Shown: positions 7,628-17,324, counted from the stretch's first letter. The stretch is 64,000 nucleotides of DNA from Flavobacterium tibetense (GCF_003293845.1 NZ_QLST01000006.1:1-64000), one strand, 5' to 3'. Notes: a model not told the origin generated them from the sequence alone. Made by a program: numbers and translations.

Positions 7628-8017
7628 TTACTCTAAAAGTTGCACTTGGCTTCTCAATCGTTCGATTAATAAATTCATCATACGTTTATTAATATTAGAC
7701 GAATTTTGAATGTATTCTTTGTATTCAGAAATGGTAAAAAGACCAATAATAATTCCTTTTAATGAATTTCTAAATTTGATGTCTTTTTGAATGACATTCT
7801 CAATGTATTGCATTTTTTTATCCGGATTCAACGTAAAAAAAACGCCTTTTTGTTTGGTAGCATAATTTTTGAATACTTCCAAAAATAAATCGTTTTGAAA
7901 TTTCAAAATAGGTCGCAACGTCTGATTTTGAAACTTTTCCTCGGCACTAGAATTTTCAAAAATTGTTCCAATGGAAGCGCCTCTAATTTCCAAAATGGTT
8001 TCATCTTTAGTTTTCAT
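7628..8017 (-). CDS. Conserved hypothetical protein, soluble
   Basis: A 129-residue, mostly alpha-helical soluble protein starting KTKDETILEIRGASIGTIFE. It has no signal peptide or membrane segment. Blocks NQTLRPILKFQNDLFLEVF and FRNSLKGIIIGLFTISEYKEY look conserved, and I recall similar short proteins in other Flavobacteria, but no function can be assigned. It is preceded by the terminator of the MscS operon, so it is transcribed separately. Confidence 0.6.
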   Translation of the reverse strand: MKTKDETILEIRGASIGTIFENSSAEEKFQNQTLRPILKFQNDLFLEVFKNYATKQKGVFFTLNPDKKMQYIENVIQKDIKFRNSLKGIIIGLFTISEYKEYIQNSSNINKRMMNLLIERLRSQVQLLE

Positions 8018-8053
8018 AGCAATTTGATTTATAGTTATCTAAAGTTAAAAAAA

Positions 8054-8079
8054 ATAACCCTCAATTTCTTGAAGGTTAT
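8054..8079 (-). terminator. Rho-independent terminator of the MscS operon
   Basis: The stem ataacc-c-tcaa pairs with ttga-a-ggttat around a tttc loop, with one mismatch. A run of A on the plus strand before it is a U-tract on the minus strand. It sits 24 bases past the MscS stop codon. Confidence 0.7.
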
Positions 8080-8102
8080 AGTAAGTTATTAAGAATCTAT
8101 TG

Positions 8103-9341
8103 TTAATTAGTTTCGTGTGTAAATTGCAATTCAAAGATTTCCAAATCAAAGTATTTTACTGATGCAATCACATGATCAAAAATATCAGCCATGATGTATT
8201 CATAGCTTGCCCAAGTTTTATCTTTTGAAAAGCAATAAATTTCTATTGGAATTCCTTTTTCTGTTGGTTGTAAATGTCGTACCATCAACATCATGTCTTT
8301 ATTAATTCCAGGATGCGATTGAATGTACTGATTGATGTATTTTCGAAACAAACCTAAATTCGTCAAGTTTCTACCATTTACAATAACCGACTTGTCTACA
8401 TTATTATTTTGGTTGAATTTATCAATATCCGATTGACGATGCTCAATATAATTAGTCAAGTGTTGAATTTGCTTGAACTTTTCCAATTCCTGTGTTTCAA
8501 TAAAACGAACAGAATTGGCTTTAATTAAAACATGACGTTTGATTCTTCTTCCGTCGGACTTAAGCATACCACGCCAGTTTTTGAAACTATCTGTAATTAA
8601 ACTGTACGTTGGAATTGTTGTTGTGGTATTGTCAAAATTACGCACTTTAACGGTTGCCAAGTTAATTTCAATTACGTCACCATCGGCTCCAAATTTATCA
8701 GAAGTAATCCAATCGCCAATTCGCACCATATCATTCACAGAAACCTGAATACTAGCCACAAATCCAAGAATGGTATCTTTGAAAATCAAAATAATTAAAG
8801 CCGAAATCGCTCCAAAAGTGGTGAATAAGGTTTTAGCATTCGTATCAAACAAAATCATGATGAATGAAGTAATACCAAACGTCCACAATACAATCATAAT
8901 TACTTGAATGTAACTATCGATTGGCTTGTCGCTAAAACGTGGTTGTTCCTTTAGATAATCTTTTAATGCATTGAAAACACTTCGAGTTATCCAAAGGGAA
9001 AGAATAATAATGTAGATTTTAACTCCTTTTTCAAAAATGCCTTCCCAATACGTAAAATCGTGTAAAATAATAGGAACCGTTTTGTAAATAAACAACAACG
9101 GAACCAAATGCGCGATGTATTTAGCTGTTTTATTAGCAACCAAAAAATCATCGAAAGTTGATTTAGTTTTAGCAGCAAAAATGGCCAAAATAATGATAAA
9201 AATCTTTTTAAAGATATAATCTAAAATGAACGAAACCACAATTAATACCGCAATATTTACAAATAAATTGGTATAAACAGCGAAGGTTTCGTTGCAATCA
9301 AAGTTTTTTAATATTTCGTATGCCCAATTAAATAATTTCAT
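8103..9341 (-). CDS. MscS-family mechanosensitive channel
   Basis: Inner-membrane channel that opens under membrane tension during hypo-osmotic shock. The 412-residue protein has about five hydrophobic segments in the first 200 residues, with the pore helix and beta domain in TFGAISALIILIFKDTILGFVASIQVSVNDMVRIGDWI, which is the conserved MscS core. The motif FGADGDVIEINLATVKVRNFDNTTTTIPTYSLITDSFKNWRGM that follows is the typical cytoplasmic beta domain. It resembles the larger YbdG-like subgroup in length. Last gene of a three-gene operon; its ATG follows directly after the stop of the DUF3817 gene. Confidence 0.93.
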   Translation of the reverse strand: MKLFNWAYEILKNFDCNETFAVYTNLFVNIAVLIVVSFILDYIFKKIFIIILAIFAAKTKSTFDDFLVANKTAKYIAHLVPLLFIYKTVPIILHDFTYWEGIFEKGVKIYIIILSLWITRSVFNALKDYLKEQPRFSDKPIDSYIQVIMIVLWTFGITSFIMILFDTNAKTLFTTFGAISALIILIFKDTILGFVASIQVSVNDMVRIGDWITSDKFGADGDVIEINLATVKVRNFDNTTTTIPTYSLITDSFKNWRGMLKSDGRRIKRHVLIKANSVRFIETQELEKFKQIQHLTNYIEHRQSDIDKFNQNNNVDKSVIVNGRNLTNLGLFRKYINQYIQSHPGINKDMMLMVRHLQPTEKGIPIEIYCFSKDKTWASYEYIMADIFDHVIASVKYFDLEIFELQFTHETN

Positions 9342-9629
9342 TTACGCTGGTGAATTCAAGTATTTCTTTTCTATGTAAAACGTACCAAATGGTATAAACG
9401 AAGCAATACAAATAATGAAATACTTTTTAAAATCCCATTTCAGCTCAATTTTCAATAAAGTCGCTAAAGCAATGTAGAGAATGAATAATATTCCATGAGC
9501 CATTCCAATTGGAAATAACAACATTTTATAGATATCAAAATTTGTTGGTTTTATAGCTAACATGTTAAAAAACAAAACCAATAACGAAACGCCTTCTAAC
9601 CAAGCGATTATTTTAAAAAATTTCATCAT
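9342..9629 (-). CDS. DUF3817 small integral membrane protein
   Basis: A 95-residue protein with three hydrophobic segments. The pattern FKIIAWLEGVSLLVLFFNMLAIKP then FPIGMAHGILFILYIALA and FIPFGTFYIEKKYL matches DUF3817 (YdzA-like) proteins. Function unknown. Its start overlaps the stop of the upstream VTT-type membrane gene (ATGA), and its stop abuts the MscS start, showing tight coupling. Confidence 0.82.
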   Translation of the reverse strand: MMKFFKIIAWLEGVSLLVLFFNMLAIKPTNFDIYKMLLFPIGMAHGILFILYIALATLLKIELKWDFKKYFIICIASFIPFGTFYIEKKYLNSPA

Positions 9630-10234
9630 GATAAAGCAGAATAGATAAGGAATCCGTAAATAATAAAACGGAAAAATCGTAATAAGGCGAATAAAAAGAA
9701 ATGTTTACGCGAAAATTTAATCATTCCGGCAGCCAAACAAGCCATTGCAAATGGTAATGGAAGTAAAGCACCAACAGCAATTAAAAAGCCACCCCATTTT
9801 TGCATATTAATAATGTGACGCGCCATTTTTCCGTACAAGAAATTATTTACCGCTGGAATAGCAGCAATTGTCATTCCAATAAAATAGGCTAAAACACCAC
9901 CAATATAGGATAATATAGCTAAAATAGCCAGATAGAGTAGTGGTGAACTGGTACTTTTTGTCCAAGCAATAAAAATATCTGGTGGAATAATTCCTAAAAT
10001 CGTTTCGGAAGCAAGAAAAACTCCAAAAATTGCAAAATCATTCAAATTTTGAGTGAGTTGCTGCAAACCTTCATTTAAATTTATAACTTTATAATTAACA
10101 TAAAATAATATACCAACAATAACAGCTGTTGGCAAAATAGCGCTTTTAACACCTTGCCAAATAAACGAGTAGAATCCCGTATATTTATAATACTGATGCA
10201 ATAATTGCGATCTTGATTTTTTTCTTACTTTCAT
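9626..10234 (-). CDS. DedA/VTT-like membrane protein
   Basis: A 202-residue protein with about five membrane segments. The segment LGIIPPDIFIAWTKS, the GGVLAYFIGMTIA helix and the GGFLIAVGALLPLPFAMACLAAGMIKFSRKHFF block follow the layout of VTT/DedA-type proteins (short YqaA-like forms), which are linked to membrane lipid handling. A basic N-terminus (MKVRKKSRSQ) points to the cytoplasm. First gene of the operon with DUF3817 and MscS. Exact subfamily is uncertain. Confidence 0.7.
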   Translation of the reverse strand: MKVRKKSRSQLLHQYYKYTGFYSFIWQGVKSAILPTAVIVGILFYVNYKVINLNEGLQQLTQNLNDFAIFGVFLASETILGIIPPDIFIAWTKSTSSPLLYLAILAILSYIGGVLAYFIGMTIAAIPAVNNFLYGKMARHIINMQKWGGFLIAVGALLPLPFAMACLAAGMIKFSRKHFFLFALLRFFRFIIYGFLIYSALS

Positions 10235-10309
10235 GTTTTTGAGTAACTAAATTTGGGAAAACAAATTTAATTTTTTTAGTGAAATAACAACGTTAAATAA
10301 TGTATAAAA

Positions 10310-10332
10310 AAATCGGTCTTTTGGACCGATTT
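10310..10332 (-). terminator. Rho-independent terminator
   Basis: A perfect 9-base stem (aaatcggtc / gaccgattt) around ttttg, with a run of A on the plus strand just before it, i.e. a U-tract on the minus strand. It ends the transcript of the minus-strand gene 10366-10734. Confidence 0.8.
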
Positions 10333-10365
10333 GATATTATGTAAAATAGAAGCTAGTTTTTAAGA

Positions 10366-10734
10366 TTAAAAAGCTAAAAAAGCAGCATTATATTCTTTTA
10401 AATCTAACAAGTTGTTTTTCTTAGTTAAATCGTGAATCAACGACAAGAAATACTCAAAACTTTCCATATTATTTTCATCTGAAAAGTTAGCTGTATCTGA
10501 ATCAACTTCATCTTCAATTGGTTCATCATCTGGAATCGCAATTAAAAAGGCATTATTTGCTTCTAAATGTTCGTAAGCCAAACGTAAAGCTTTGGTAACA
10601 ACAGGATTTTGTTCTTCTAAAGAATATTCACGAATTTTTTTCAAATCAGTAACAATAGATGCTACATCAAATTGATTTTGCAAAAGTTCTTTTTGAATCT
10701 TTTCAATTAGTTTCTGTGCGTATTTATTTTCCAT
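10366..10734 (-). CDS. Hypothetical acidic helical protein
   Basis: A 122-residue soluble protein with no recognised domain. It starts with an amphipathic helix (MENKYAQKLIEKIQKELL), has an acidic middle (about residues 75-95, IPDDEPIEDEVDSDT) and a C-terminal helical part ending NAAFLAF. I prefer the ATG at 10734 to a TTG ten codons upstream. It is monocistronic, divergent from the CBS-domain gene, and followed by a clear terminator. Confidence 0.6.
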   Translation of the reverse strand: MENKYAQKLIEKIQKELLQNQFDVASIVTDLKKIREYSLEEQNPVVTKALRLAYEHLEANNAFLIAIPDDEPIEDEVDSDTANFSDENNMESFEYFLSLIHDLTKKNNLLDLKEYNAAFLAF

Positions 10735-10792
10735 TTTTTGGAGTATATTTAATAAGGATTGCAAAAATAGTATTAAATTCGTTTTTATACAA

Positions 10793-10823
10793 TTGTTTTT
10801 GAAATTTATATTATTTACTTTTG
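10793..10823 (+). promoter_or_regulatory. Candidate promoter for the cNMP/CBS gene
   Basis: TTG (10793-10795), a 20-base spacer and TACTTTTG (10816-10823) fit the Bacteroidota vegetative promoter (TTG, 17-23 bases, TAnnTTTG). It lies about 90 bases before the ATG at 10911. Confidence 0.5.
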
Positions 10824-10910
10824 AACTATAATATACATTATGTAAAATAGAAAATTTAATTTCATTCTATTTAAAAGATATTGTAACTTCGTACAAAGTT
10901 TTACAAAGTC

Positions 10911-12830
10911 ATGAAAAACCCTATTGCAGAACGGATATCCGATTTTTTAAAAAAACATCATCCCTTTTCTAAAATACAATATGCAGAATTGGTTATAGTT
11001 GCCAATCATATTAAAGTTATTTACTTAGAAAAAAATGATGTTCTTTTTAAAATTAATGATGCTATACATGATTGTTTTTATGTAGTAGCTAACGGCGCTA
11101 TTGGTTTATCAGTAACTTCTGATGCTGATGAAGTTTTAATTGACAAATGTGACGAAGGTGATATTTTAGGCTTACGTCCGTTTTTTGCCAAAGATAATTA
11201 CTTAATGACAGCTAAAGCTCGTGAAGAAAGTATTGTTTATGCTATTCCAATTGAAATTTTCCGCCCAATCGCTATTAATAATGTGGAAGTTTTGCAGTTT
11301 TTACTCCAAAGTTTTGCTTCCAATACTAGAAATCCTTACGATAAAAATCACAAAGGAAAATTAATTTCGGAAAATGTTATTTATGATTCACAAACCGATA
11401 ATATTCAACATTATCAACCTATTAATTATACCAAATCACCAATAACGGCTTCAAAATCAGATATTATTCGTTACGTAGCACAAACGATGTCCAGTAGAAA
11501 AATTGGAAGTATCATTATTCATGAAAACCGCTTACCTATTGGAATTGTTACCGATAAAGATTTACGTTCCAAAATCGCAACAGGTTTGTTCTCCATCGAT
11601 GTTACTATTGATAAAATCATGTCGACTCCCGTAATTACTGTTCCTGAGAACTTATCGATTGCCGAAGCACAAATGATGATGCTAAAACACAATGTCGGTC
11701 ATTTATGTGTAACCAAAGATGGAACCGATCAATCCGAAATCACAGGAATTATCTCCGAGCATGATGTTATTGTTGCACAAGCGAATAATCCTGGCGTTCT
11801 TTTAAAACAAACAAAAAGAGCAACAAATACAGAGGAATTAAAGGTTGTAAGAGAAAAAGTAACCGATTTAATCCAAAATTCAATCGATAAAAACATTCCA
11901 ATTAACCATATTTGTTCGATTGTAGGTGAAATCAATATCGCCATAACCCAACGCTGCATTGAACTTTCGCTAGAAAAAATGGAAACTCCTCCTCCAGCCC
12001 AATTTTCATGGATAAACATTGGAAGTCAAGGAAGAAAAGAACAACTTTTACTTACCGACCAAGACAATGCCATTGTTTTTGAAGATGTAGAAGATGAAAA
12101 ATACGATGAAGTAAAAACGTATTTTGTAAAACTAGCGGAAAAAGTAAATAAAAGATTGCATAAAATTGGCTACGAATATTGTCCTGCCGAAATGATGGCT
12201 ATGAATCCCAAATGGTGCAAATCAGTAACCGATTGGAAAAGTCAGTTCAAAGGTTGGATTCACTCGCCTGGAGAAAAAGGTATTTTAATGTGTACGATTT
12301 TCTTCGATTATAACTTTGTTTTTGGAAATGAAACCTTGGTAAATGAAATCACGGCAACTATTTTTGAAGAAACTAAAAAGAACGACTTATTTTTTGCGTA
12401 TTTAGGCGCCGATGCTTTGAAAAATCCGCCACCATTAGGCTTTTTCCGCCAGTTTTTGGTAGAAAGTGATGGCGAACATAAAGATGCTTTCGATATCAAA
12501 AGTCGTGCTTTGATGCCGCTAATTGATGCCGCTAGAATTTTAAGTTTACACCAAGGAATTAAAAAAAGTACCAATACCGTTTATCGCTTTACCAAATTAG
12601 CAGAAAAAGAACCGCAAAATGCTGTAATTTATGAAGCTTGTGCCGAAGCTTTTTTAAGTCTTTTAAAGTTCAGAACAGAAGAAGGATTAAATATGAATTC
12701 AGATGGTAGGTATTTGAATTTAAATGAGTTATCGAAGTTAGATAAAGTAAAACTTAAGAACGCATTTCAACCTATAAATGATGTGCAAGAAGTCATCAAA
12801 AACCGCTTTCAATTAACTTATTTCACTTAA
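10911..12830 (+). CDS. cNMP-binding / CBS / DUF294 nucleotidyltransferase-like protein
   Basis: A 639-residue cytoplasmic protein with, in order, a cyclic-nucleotide-binding-like beta-roll (about 15-130, including VVANGAIGLS and DEGDILGLRPFF), a CBS pair (about 180-300, two ...IGIVTDKDLR / ITGIISEHDV repeats that bind adenine nucleotides), a DUF294 nucleotidyltransferase-like domain (about 340-480, INIGSQGRKEQLLLTDQDNAIVF, the GS...TDQDN signature) and a DUF294_C helical domain. The architecture matches GlnD-like signalling proteins proposed to transfer nucleotides or sense energy state; the true substrate is unknown. Followed after three bases by a DnaQ-like exonuclease, with which it commonly forms an operon. 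Confidence 0.9.
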   Translation: MKNPIAERISDFLKKHHPFSKIQYAELVIVANHIKVIYLEKNDVLFKINDAIHDCFYVVANGAIGLSVTSDADEVLIDKCDEGDILGLRPFFAKDNYLMTAKAREESIVYAIPIEIFRPIAINNVEVLQFLLQSFASNTRNPYDKNHKGKLISENVIYDSQTDNIQHYQPINYTKSPITASKSDIIRYVAQTMSSRKIGSIIIHENRLPIGIVTDKDLRSKIATGLFSIDVTIDKIMSTPVITVPENLSIAEAQMMMLKHNVGHLCVTKDGTDQSEITGIISEHDVIVAQANNPGVLLKQTKRATNTEELKVVREKVTDLIQNSIDKNIPINHICSIVGEINIAITQRCIELSLEKMETPPPAQFSWINIGSQGRKEQLLLTDQDNAIVFEDVEDEKYDEVKTYFVKLAEKVNKRLHKIGYEYCPAEMMAMNPKWCKSVTDWKSQFKGWIHSPGEKGILMCTIFFDYNFVFGNETLVNEITATIFEETKKNDLFFAYLGADALKNPPPLGFFRQFLVESDGEHKDAFDIKSRALMPLIDAARILSLHQGIKKSTNTVYRFTKLAEKEPQNAVIYEACAEAFLSLLKFRTEEGLNMNSDGRYLNLNELSKLDKVKLKNAFQPINDVQEVIKNRFQLTYFT

Positions 12831-12833
12831 TAA

Positions 12834-13439
12834 ATGAAGTTCAATTGGTTTAAAAAAATAGTGCAAGACCATCCCAAATTTTGGGAAACCTATCTCTCCT
12901 ATTTCGATGAAAATAAGAGTAAAATCAAGCGCTATGTGGTTTTTGATTGCGAAACTACGGGTTTAAACTACAAAAAAGACCGAATTTTATCAATTGGAGC
13001 CGTTGGAATTCTCAATAATCGAGTAGAAATTAATGATTTTATAGAAGTTTTTATCAAACAAGATATTTTCAATCCAGAAACAGTTGCTATTCACGGAATT
13101 TTGAAAGAAGGTCCAGAAAAAGTAGTTGAAGTAGAAGCTTTAATTCGCTTTTTAGATTTTATAAAAGATGCTACTTTGGTAGGACATCACGTAAGTTTTG
13201 ATATCGAAATGATTAATCAAGCTTTAAACAGAATGAATTTGGGTACTTTGAAAAATGAATACATGGATACGGATATTATGTACCAAAAACTAAAGCATTT
13301 TCAACAAGACCAACACACTTCGCTAGATGAATTATGCGATGTTTATAAAATTAGAAAATCAGACCGACATACTGCAAGTGGTGACGCTTACATAACCGCA
13401 CTACTCTTTTTAAAATTAAAACGAAAGTTAGAAATTTAG
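12834..13439 (+). CDS. DnaQ-like 3'-5' exonuclease (DEDDh family)
   Basis: A 201-residue exonuclease resembling the DNA polymerase III epsilon subunit. The three Exo motifs are present: VVFDCETTGL (Asp and Glu, ExoI), LVGHHVSFDIEMIN (ExoII), and RHTASGDAYITALLF (ExoIII with His and Asp of the DEDDh group). It is stand-alone, with no polymerase domain, and follows the DUF294 protein almost without spacer, so it is likely part of that protein's nucleotide-linked process rather than the replisome. Confidence 0.9.
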   Translation: MKFNWFKKIVQDHPKFWETYLSYFDENKSKIKRYVVFDCETTGLNYKKDRILSIGAVGILNNRVEINDFIEVFIKQDIFNPETVAIHGILKEGPEKVVEVEALIRFLDFIKDATLVGHHVSFDIEMINQALNRMNLGTLKNEYMDTDIMYQKLKHFQQDQHTSLDELCDVYKIRKSDRHTASGDAYITALLFLKLKRKLEI

Positions 13440-13444
13440 AATTC

Positions 13445-14116
13445 TTATTGCTTTGGGAAATTAGTTTCTATTACAATTTCTTGTTTGACCCAACTCCTTG
13501 TTTTGCTGTTCCAAAGCCATTTATTATTCATTTGTTCTTCCAAAGTATTTGGTGTTTTTTCTTCTAATTTATATTTAGGTTCGTTATTGGTTTGAAAATA
13601 AGTTTCCGTTTTATACATGTACAAACTCGCTCCAGGATTAAAACTACTAGAAACTCTTTCCAACGAGCCATCAGTTCTGAAATATAACGTATTGTGAGAC
13701 GAATAACTCATCAAAATGTTTTCCAATTCATAAATTACTTCACCATTGGGTAAATAAATCCAAATTTTTTGTCGCTCCGATCTAGGTGCAATTTTTACAG
13801 AAAGTCTTCCGTCGTTGAAATAATGGTAAGTAGTATCATTTTTGGATGAAACAACTGGATTTTCTTTCTTTTTAGGAGCAATTTCCTCTTTTGGTTGTGG
13901 AACTTCAACTTCTTTTAAAACAGTTGGTTTATTGGGTTGTGATTCTTTTTCTTCAACCAAAACTTCTTTTGGAATTGAATCTTTTTGAATTTCTTGTTTT
14001 AAAGTTTTTAATTCTAAAGAAAGACTATCTATTTGTTGTTGTAAATTAGAAACTTCAGTAACATCGGGTTTACATGCTACCAAAAGAATGAAAAGAAATG
14101 CTAAACCATTTTTCAT
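13445..14116 (-). CDS. Hypothetical lipoprotein with coiled coil
   Basis: A 223-residue protein with a lipoprotein signal (LAFLFILLVACKP, Cys at about 15). A short coiled coil follows (VSNLQQQIDSLSLELKTLKQEIQ), then a Pro/Lys/Glu-rich linker (about 55-85) and a C-terminal part with DDTTYHYFNDGRLSVKI-like and LPNGEVIYELENIL stretches that look like beta strands. Not recognised; probably anchored in the outer or inner membrane. Its end is five bases from the end of the convergent exonuclease gene. Confidence 0.6.
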   Translation of the reverse strand: MKNGLAFLFILLVACKPDVTEVSNLQQQIDSLSLELKTLKQEIQKDSIPKEVLVEEKESQPNKPTVLKEVEVPQPKEEIAPKKKENPVVSSKNDTTYHYFNDGRLSVKIAPRSERQKIWIYLPNGEVIYELENILMSYSSHNTLYFRTDGSLERVSSSFNPGASLYMYKTETYFQTNNEPKYKLEEKTPNTLEEQMNNKWLWNSKTRSWVKQEIVIETNFPKQ

Positions 14117-14157
14117 AAAGGGCGTTTTTTATAGCTTTTCAAAAGTCGTTCCAAAAA

Positions 14158-15285
14158 TTAAATCAAGTTCAAAATATAACCTAAAAGTGAACCACCCAAA
14201 ACTACAATAGCACTATTTACTTTTTTAAATCCGAAAGTAAAAACCAAACTGATGATGGCGATAAAAATTGTTTTCCAATCGGTAATCGTTTCTTTACCTA
14301 AAACATAGCAAATAGCTAAAATAATGGCAACAGCAGCCACATTTACACCATCCAAAAACGAACCGAAAATATCCGATTTCCGCATGATTTTCACCAATGG
14401 ATTCAACAAAGCCACAAACAAGAATGACGGAAGAAAAATTCCCAATGTACCATAAACAGCTCCAGAAATACCGTTAATTTGATACCCAATAAATGTTACT
14501 GCAGAAAAAACGGGTCCAGGCGTGAATTGTCCTACTGCAATTGCATCGATTAATTGTTGGCGAGTTAATAATCCTGTAGTTACTAATTCCGCGTCAAGAA
14601 AAGCAAATAAAACATATCCACTTCCGTATAAAATAGCGCCAATTTTCAAGAAAATCAGAAATAATCTAGTATTCAAATCATTCGAAATAGCAGCAGTTGA
14701 AATGCTAAAAAAGGCCATTGGAACAATTGAAAAACCTTGATTTTTATTTTTTTGGAAGTATTGATAACCCAACATGAAAAATCCAGCACCAAACAACAGA
14801 AAAATTTCATTAAAAGATAAAATTGAACCAATAAGCACTAAAATCCCAAGAATTCGCAACACATTTGTTTTCGTAGAACGAATGGCTAACGGATAAATCG
14901 CCGCTAAAATAATCGCAATAATCGCCGGTTTAATTCCATAAATAAAAGGTTGAACTGAAGGAAGTTGGCCGTATTCAGCATAAAAATAAGCGAAAATTCC
15001 AGTGATAAAAACGGCTGGTAAAATAAAACACAATCCAGCAATTAAAAGGCCTTTCCAACCTCCTTTTTCATGACCAATATGAATCGCCATTTCGGTGCTA
15101 TTTGGACCTGGAATTAAATTGGTTGCGCCTAATAAATCCAAGAAATGTGTTTCGGATAGCCACTTTCTTTTGGTTACTACTTCATCTTGCATCATGGCAA
15201 TGTGAGCTGCTGGACCGCCAAAACCAATAATTCCTAGCTTCAAGAATAATTTAGCGATGTCTTTTAAGCTTGCTTGTTCTTCCAT
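14158..15285 (-). CDS. chrA: Chromate transporter, CHR family (long form)
   Basis: A 375-residue inner-membrane protein of about ten to twelve membrane segments made of two homologous halves, as in long ChrA proteins that export chromate. The N-terminal half has GIIGFGGPAAHIAMMQDEVV and NLIPGPNSTEMAIHIG; the C-terminal half has GSGYVLFAFLDAEL and IAVGQFTPGPVFSAVTFIGY, the paired FGGP/PGP motifs of the family. No regulator or other metal-resistance gene is adjacent. Physiological substrate could be another oxyanion such as sulfate. Confidence 0.9.
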   Translation of the reverse strand: MEEQASLKDIAKLFLKLGIIGFGGPAAHIAMMQDEVVTKRKWLSETHFLDLLGATNLIPGPNSTEMAIHIGHEKGGWKGLLIAGLCFILPAVFITGIFAYFYAEYGQLPSVQPFIYGIKPAIIAIILAAIYPLAIRSTKTNVLRILGILVLIGSILSFNEIFLLFGAGFFMLGYQYFQKNKNQGFSIVPMAFFSISTAAISNDLNTRLFLIFLKIGAILYGSGYVLFAFLDAELVTTGLLTRQQLIDAIAVGQFTPGPVFSAVTFIGYQINGISGAVYGTLGIFLPSFLFVALLNPLVKIMRKSDIFGSFLDGVNVAAVAIILAICYVLGKETITDWKTIFIAIISLVFTFGFKKVNSAIVVLGGSLLGYILNLI

Positions 15286-15362
15286 GCTATAAAAATAGTA
15301 ATTTTTACCACTTTTTAAAAATTCACTAAGATTAAGAAATTGTTACCAATAGTTATAAAGCA

Positions 15363-15392
15363 AAAAACTGCTCCAATAATGAAGCAGTTTTT
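15363..15392 (-). terminator. Terminator after acs
   Basis: A perfect 10-base stem aaaaactgct / agcagttttt with a ten-base loop lies 25 bases past the acs stop codon. A/T runs on both sides make it possibly bidirectional. Confidence 0.75.
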
Positions 15393-15416
15393 CCAAATAA
15401 TGAAACAAAACCTGTT

Positions 15417-17324
15417 TTACAATTTTGCGTTTTTGATTTCTTCTACAATTTCTGGGTTCAATAAGGTAGAAATATCGCCAAAGTTTGAGAAGTCACCTTC
15501 TGCTATCTTTCTTAAAATTCTACGCATGATTTTACCCGAGCGGGTTTTTGGTAAACCACTAACAAATTGAATCTTATCTAGTTTCGCAATTGGACCAATT
15601 TGATCAGAAATCAATTGATTAATTTCTTTGGCTAAGTTAGTTCTATCACGTCCTTCGCCTGTTTCTTTCAAGATAATAAAACCGTAAAGCGCATTTCCTT
15701 TGATATCGTGTGGAAAACCTACAATTGCACTTTCTGCAACCGCTGGATGTTCGTTGATTGTATCTTCAATTGGTGCAGTTCCTAAATTATGTCCAGAAAC
15801 AATAATTACATCATCTACTCTACCCGTAATTCTGTAATACCCAACTTCATCGCGCAAAGCGCCATCACCAGTGAAATATTTCCCTGGATAAGCTGAAAAA
15901 TAGGTTTCTTTATAACGTTGGTGATCACCCCAAATGGTTCTAGCCATAGACGGCCATGGAAATTTAATACACAAACTTCCAGTCACTTGATTGCCTTCTA
16001 TTTCATTGCGTAATTCATCCATTAAAACAGGCTGAATTCCTGGTAATGGTAAGGAAGCATAGGTTGGTTTTGTTGGTGTTACAAATGGAATTGGCGAAAT
16101 CATAATACCACCCGTTTCGGTTTGCCACCAAGTATCCACTAACGGACAACGCTTTCCTCCTACATGATCGTTATACCAATGCCAAGCTTCTTCGTTGATT
16201 GGTTCACCCACAGAACCGATTACTTTTAATGTATCCAATTGAAATCTTTGCACATAATCAATGCTTTCTTTTGCCAAAGCACGAATAGCTGTTGGTGCCG
16301 TATAAAATTGACTCACTTTATGTTTTTCAATTACTTCCCAAAAACGGCTAAAATCAGGATACGATGGAACACCTTCGAAAATTACTGTTGTAGCACCATT
16401 TAAAAGTGGTCCGTATAAAATATAAGAATGACCAGTAATCCAACCGATATCAGCGGTACACCAATACACATCATTTTCTTCGTAATTGAAAACATTCTTG
16501 AAAGTGTATGCAGTATAAACCATGTAACCTGCTGTAGTATGCAACATTCCTTTTGGTTTTCCTGTTGAACCTGATGTATATAAAATAAACAAAGGATCTT
16601 CCGCATCCATAATGGTGGCTATATGATTTCCTAAAGCCGTATCTAACAACGGTTGTAACCATAAATCGCGACCTTCTTTCATGTTTATAGTTTCATTGGT
16701 GCGTTTTACAACCAAAACTTTCTCCACACAAGGTGATTTTTCTAAGGCTTCATCAATAATTCCTTTCAAGTCGATAGTTTTATTGCCACGATAACCGCCA
16801 TCTGAAGTAATTACCATTTTACATTCCGAATCATTAATTCTTGCAGTAACTGCCGAAGATGAAAATCCGGCGAAAACTACAGAATGTATGGCGCCAATTC
16901 TAGCACAAGCCAAAACAGCAACCGCTAATTCAGGAATCATTGGTAAATAAATACAAACTCTATCGCCTTTTTTGATACCTTGTTCTTGTAAAACATTAGC
17001 CATTTTTGCTACACGAACATACAATTCATTATACGAAATATGCTGTGCTTCCTCATCTGGATTATTGGGTTCAAAAATAATAGCCGTTTTATCACCGCGT
17101 TTAGCTAAATGTCTGTCGATACAGTTTTTAGTAATGTTTACTTTGGCATTTAAAAACCATTTAAATTGTGCTTCTTCCATATCAAATTCGAACACTTTGT
17201 CCCATTTTTGATACCAAGTGAAGTTTTCATCAGCAATACGATCCCAAAATTTTCTAGGTTCGCGTACCGATTTCTTATACATTTTAAAATAGTTTTCTAA
17301 ATCGTGTATTTTATAATAACTCAT
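15417..17324 (-). CDS. acs: Acetyl-CoA synthetase (AMP-forming)
   Basis: Activates acetate with ATP and CoA to acetyl-CoA. The 635-residue protein has the ANL-superfamily motifs: phosphate loop LYTSGSTGKPKG, DTWWQTETGG (acetate pocket), TGDGALRDEVGYYRITGRVDDVI (hinge), and the C-terminal lysine motif GLPKTRSGKIMRRILR, whose Lys is the usual acetylation-regulated residue. Length is normal for Acs. It is monocistronic, with its own terminator, and has an upstream 17-base site shared with prpE at the same promoter spacing, so it is likely co-regulated with the acetate uptake genes further along. Confidence 0.96.
   Translation of the reverse strand: MSYYKIHDLENYFKMYKKSVREPRKFWDRIADENFTWYQKWDKVFEFDMEEAQFKWFLNAKVNITKNCIDRHLAKRGDKTAIIFEPNNPDEEAQHISYNELYVRVAKMANVLQEQGIKKGDRVCIYLPMIPELAVAVLACARIGAIHSVVFAGFSSSAVTARINDSECKMVITSDGGYRGNKTIDLKGIIDEALEKSPCVEKVLVVKRTNETINMKEGRDLWLQPLLDTALGNHIATIMDAEDPLFILYTSGSTGKPKGMLHTTAGYMVYTAYTFKNVFNYEENDVYWCTADIGWITGHSYILYGPLLNGATTVIFEGVPSYPDFSRFWEVIEKHKVSQFYTAPTAIRALAKESIDYVQRFQLDTLKVIGSVGEPINEEAWHWYNDHVGGKRCPLVDTWWQTETGGIMISPIPFVTPTKPTYASLPLPGIQPVLMDELRNEIEGNQVTGSLCIKFPWPSMARTIWGDHQRYKETYFSAYPGKYFTGDGALRDEVGYYRITGRVDDVIIVSGHNLGTAPIEDTINEHPAVAESAIVGFPHDIKGNALYGFIILKETGEGRDRTNLAKEINQLISDQIGPIAKLDKIQFVSGLPKTRSGKIMRRILRKIAEGDFSNFGDISTLLNPEIVEEIKNAKL

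Noticed and set aside
13445..14116. Coupling of the lipoprotein gene to the exonuclease gene
   Set aside because: The genes are convergent and no terminator separates them, but this is only tight packing.
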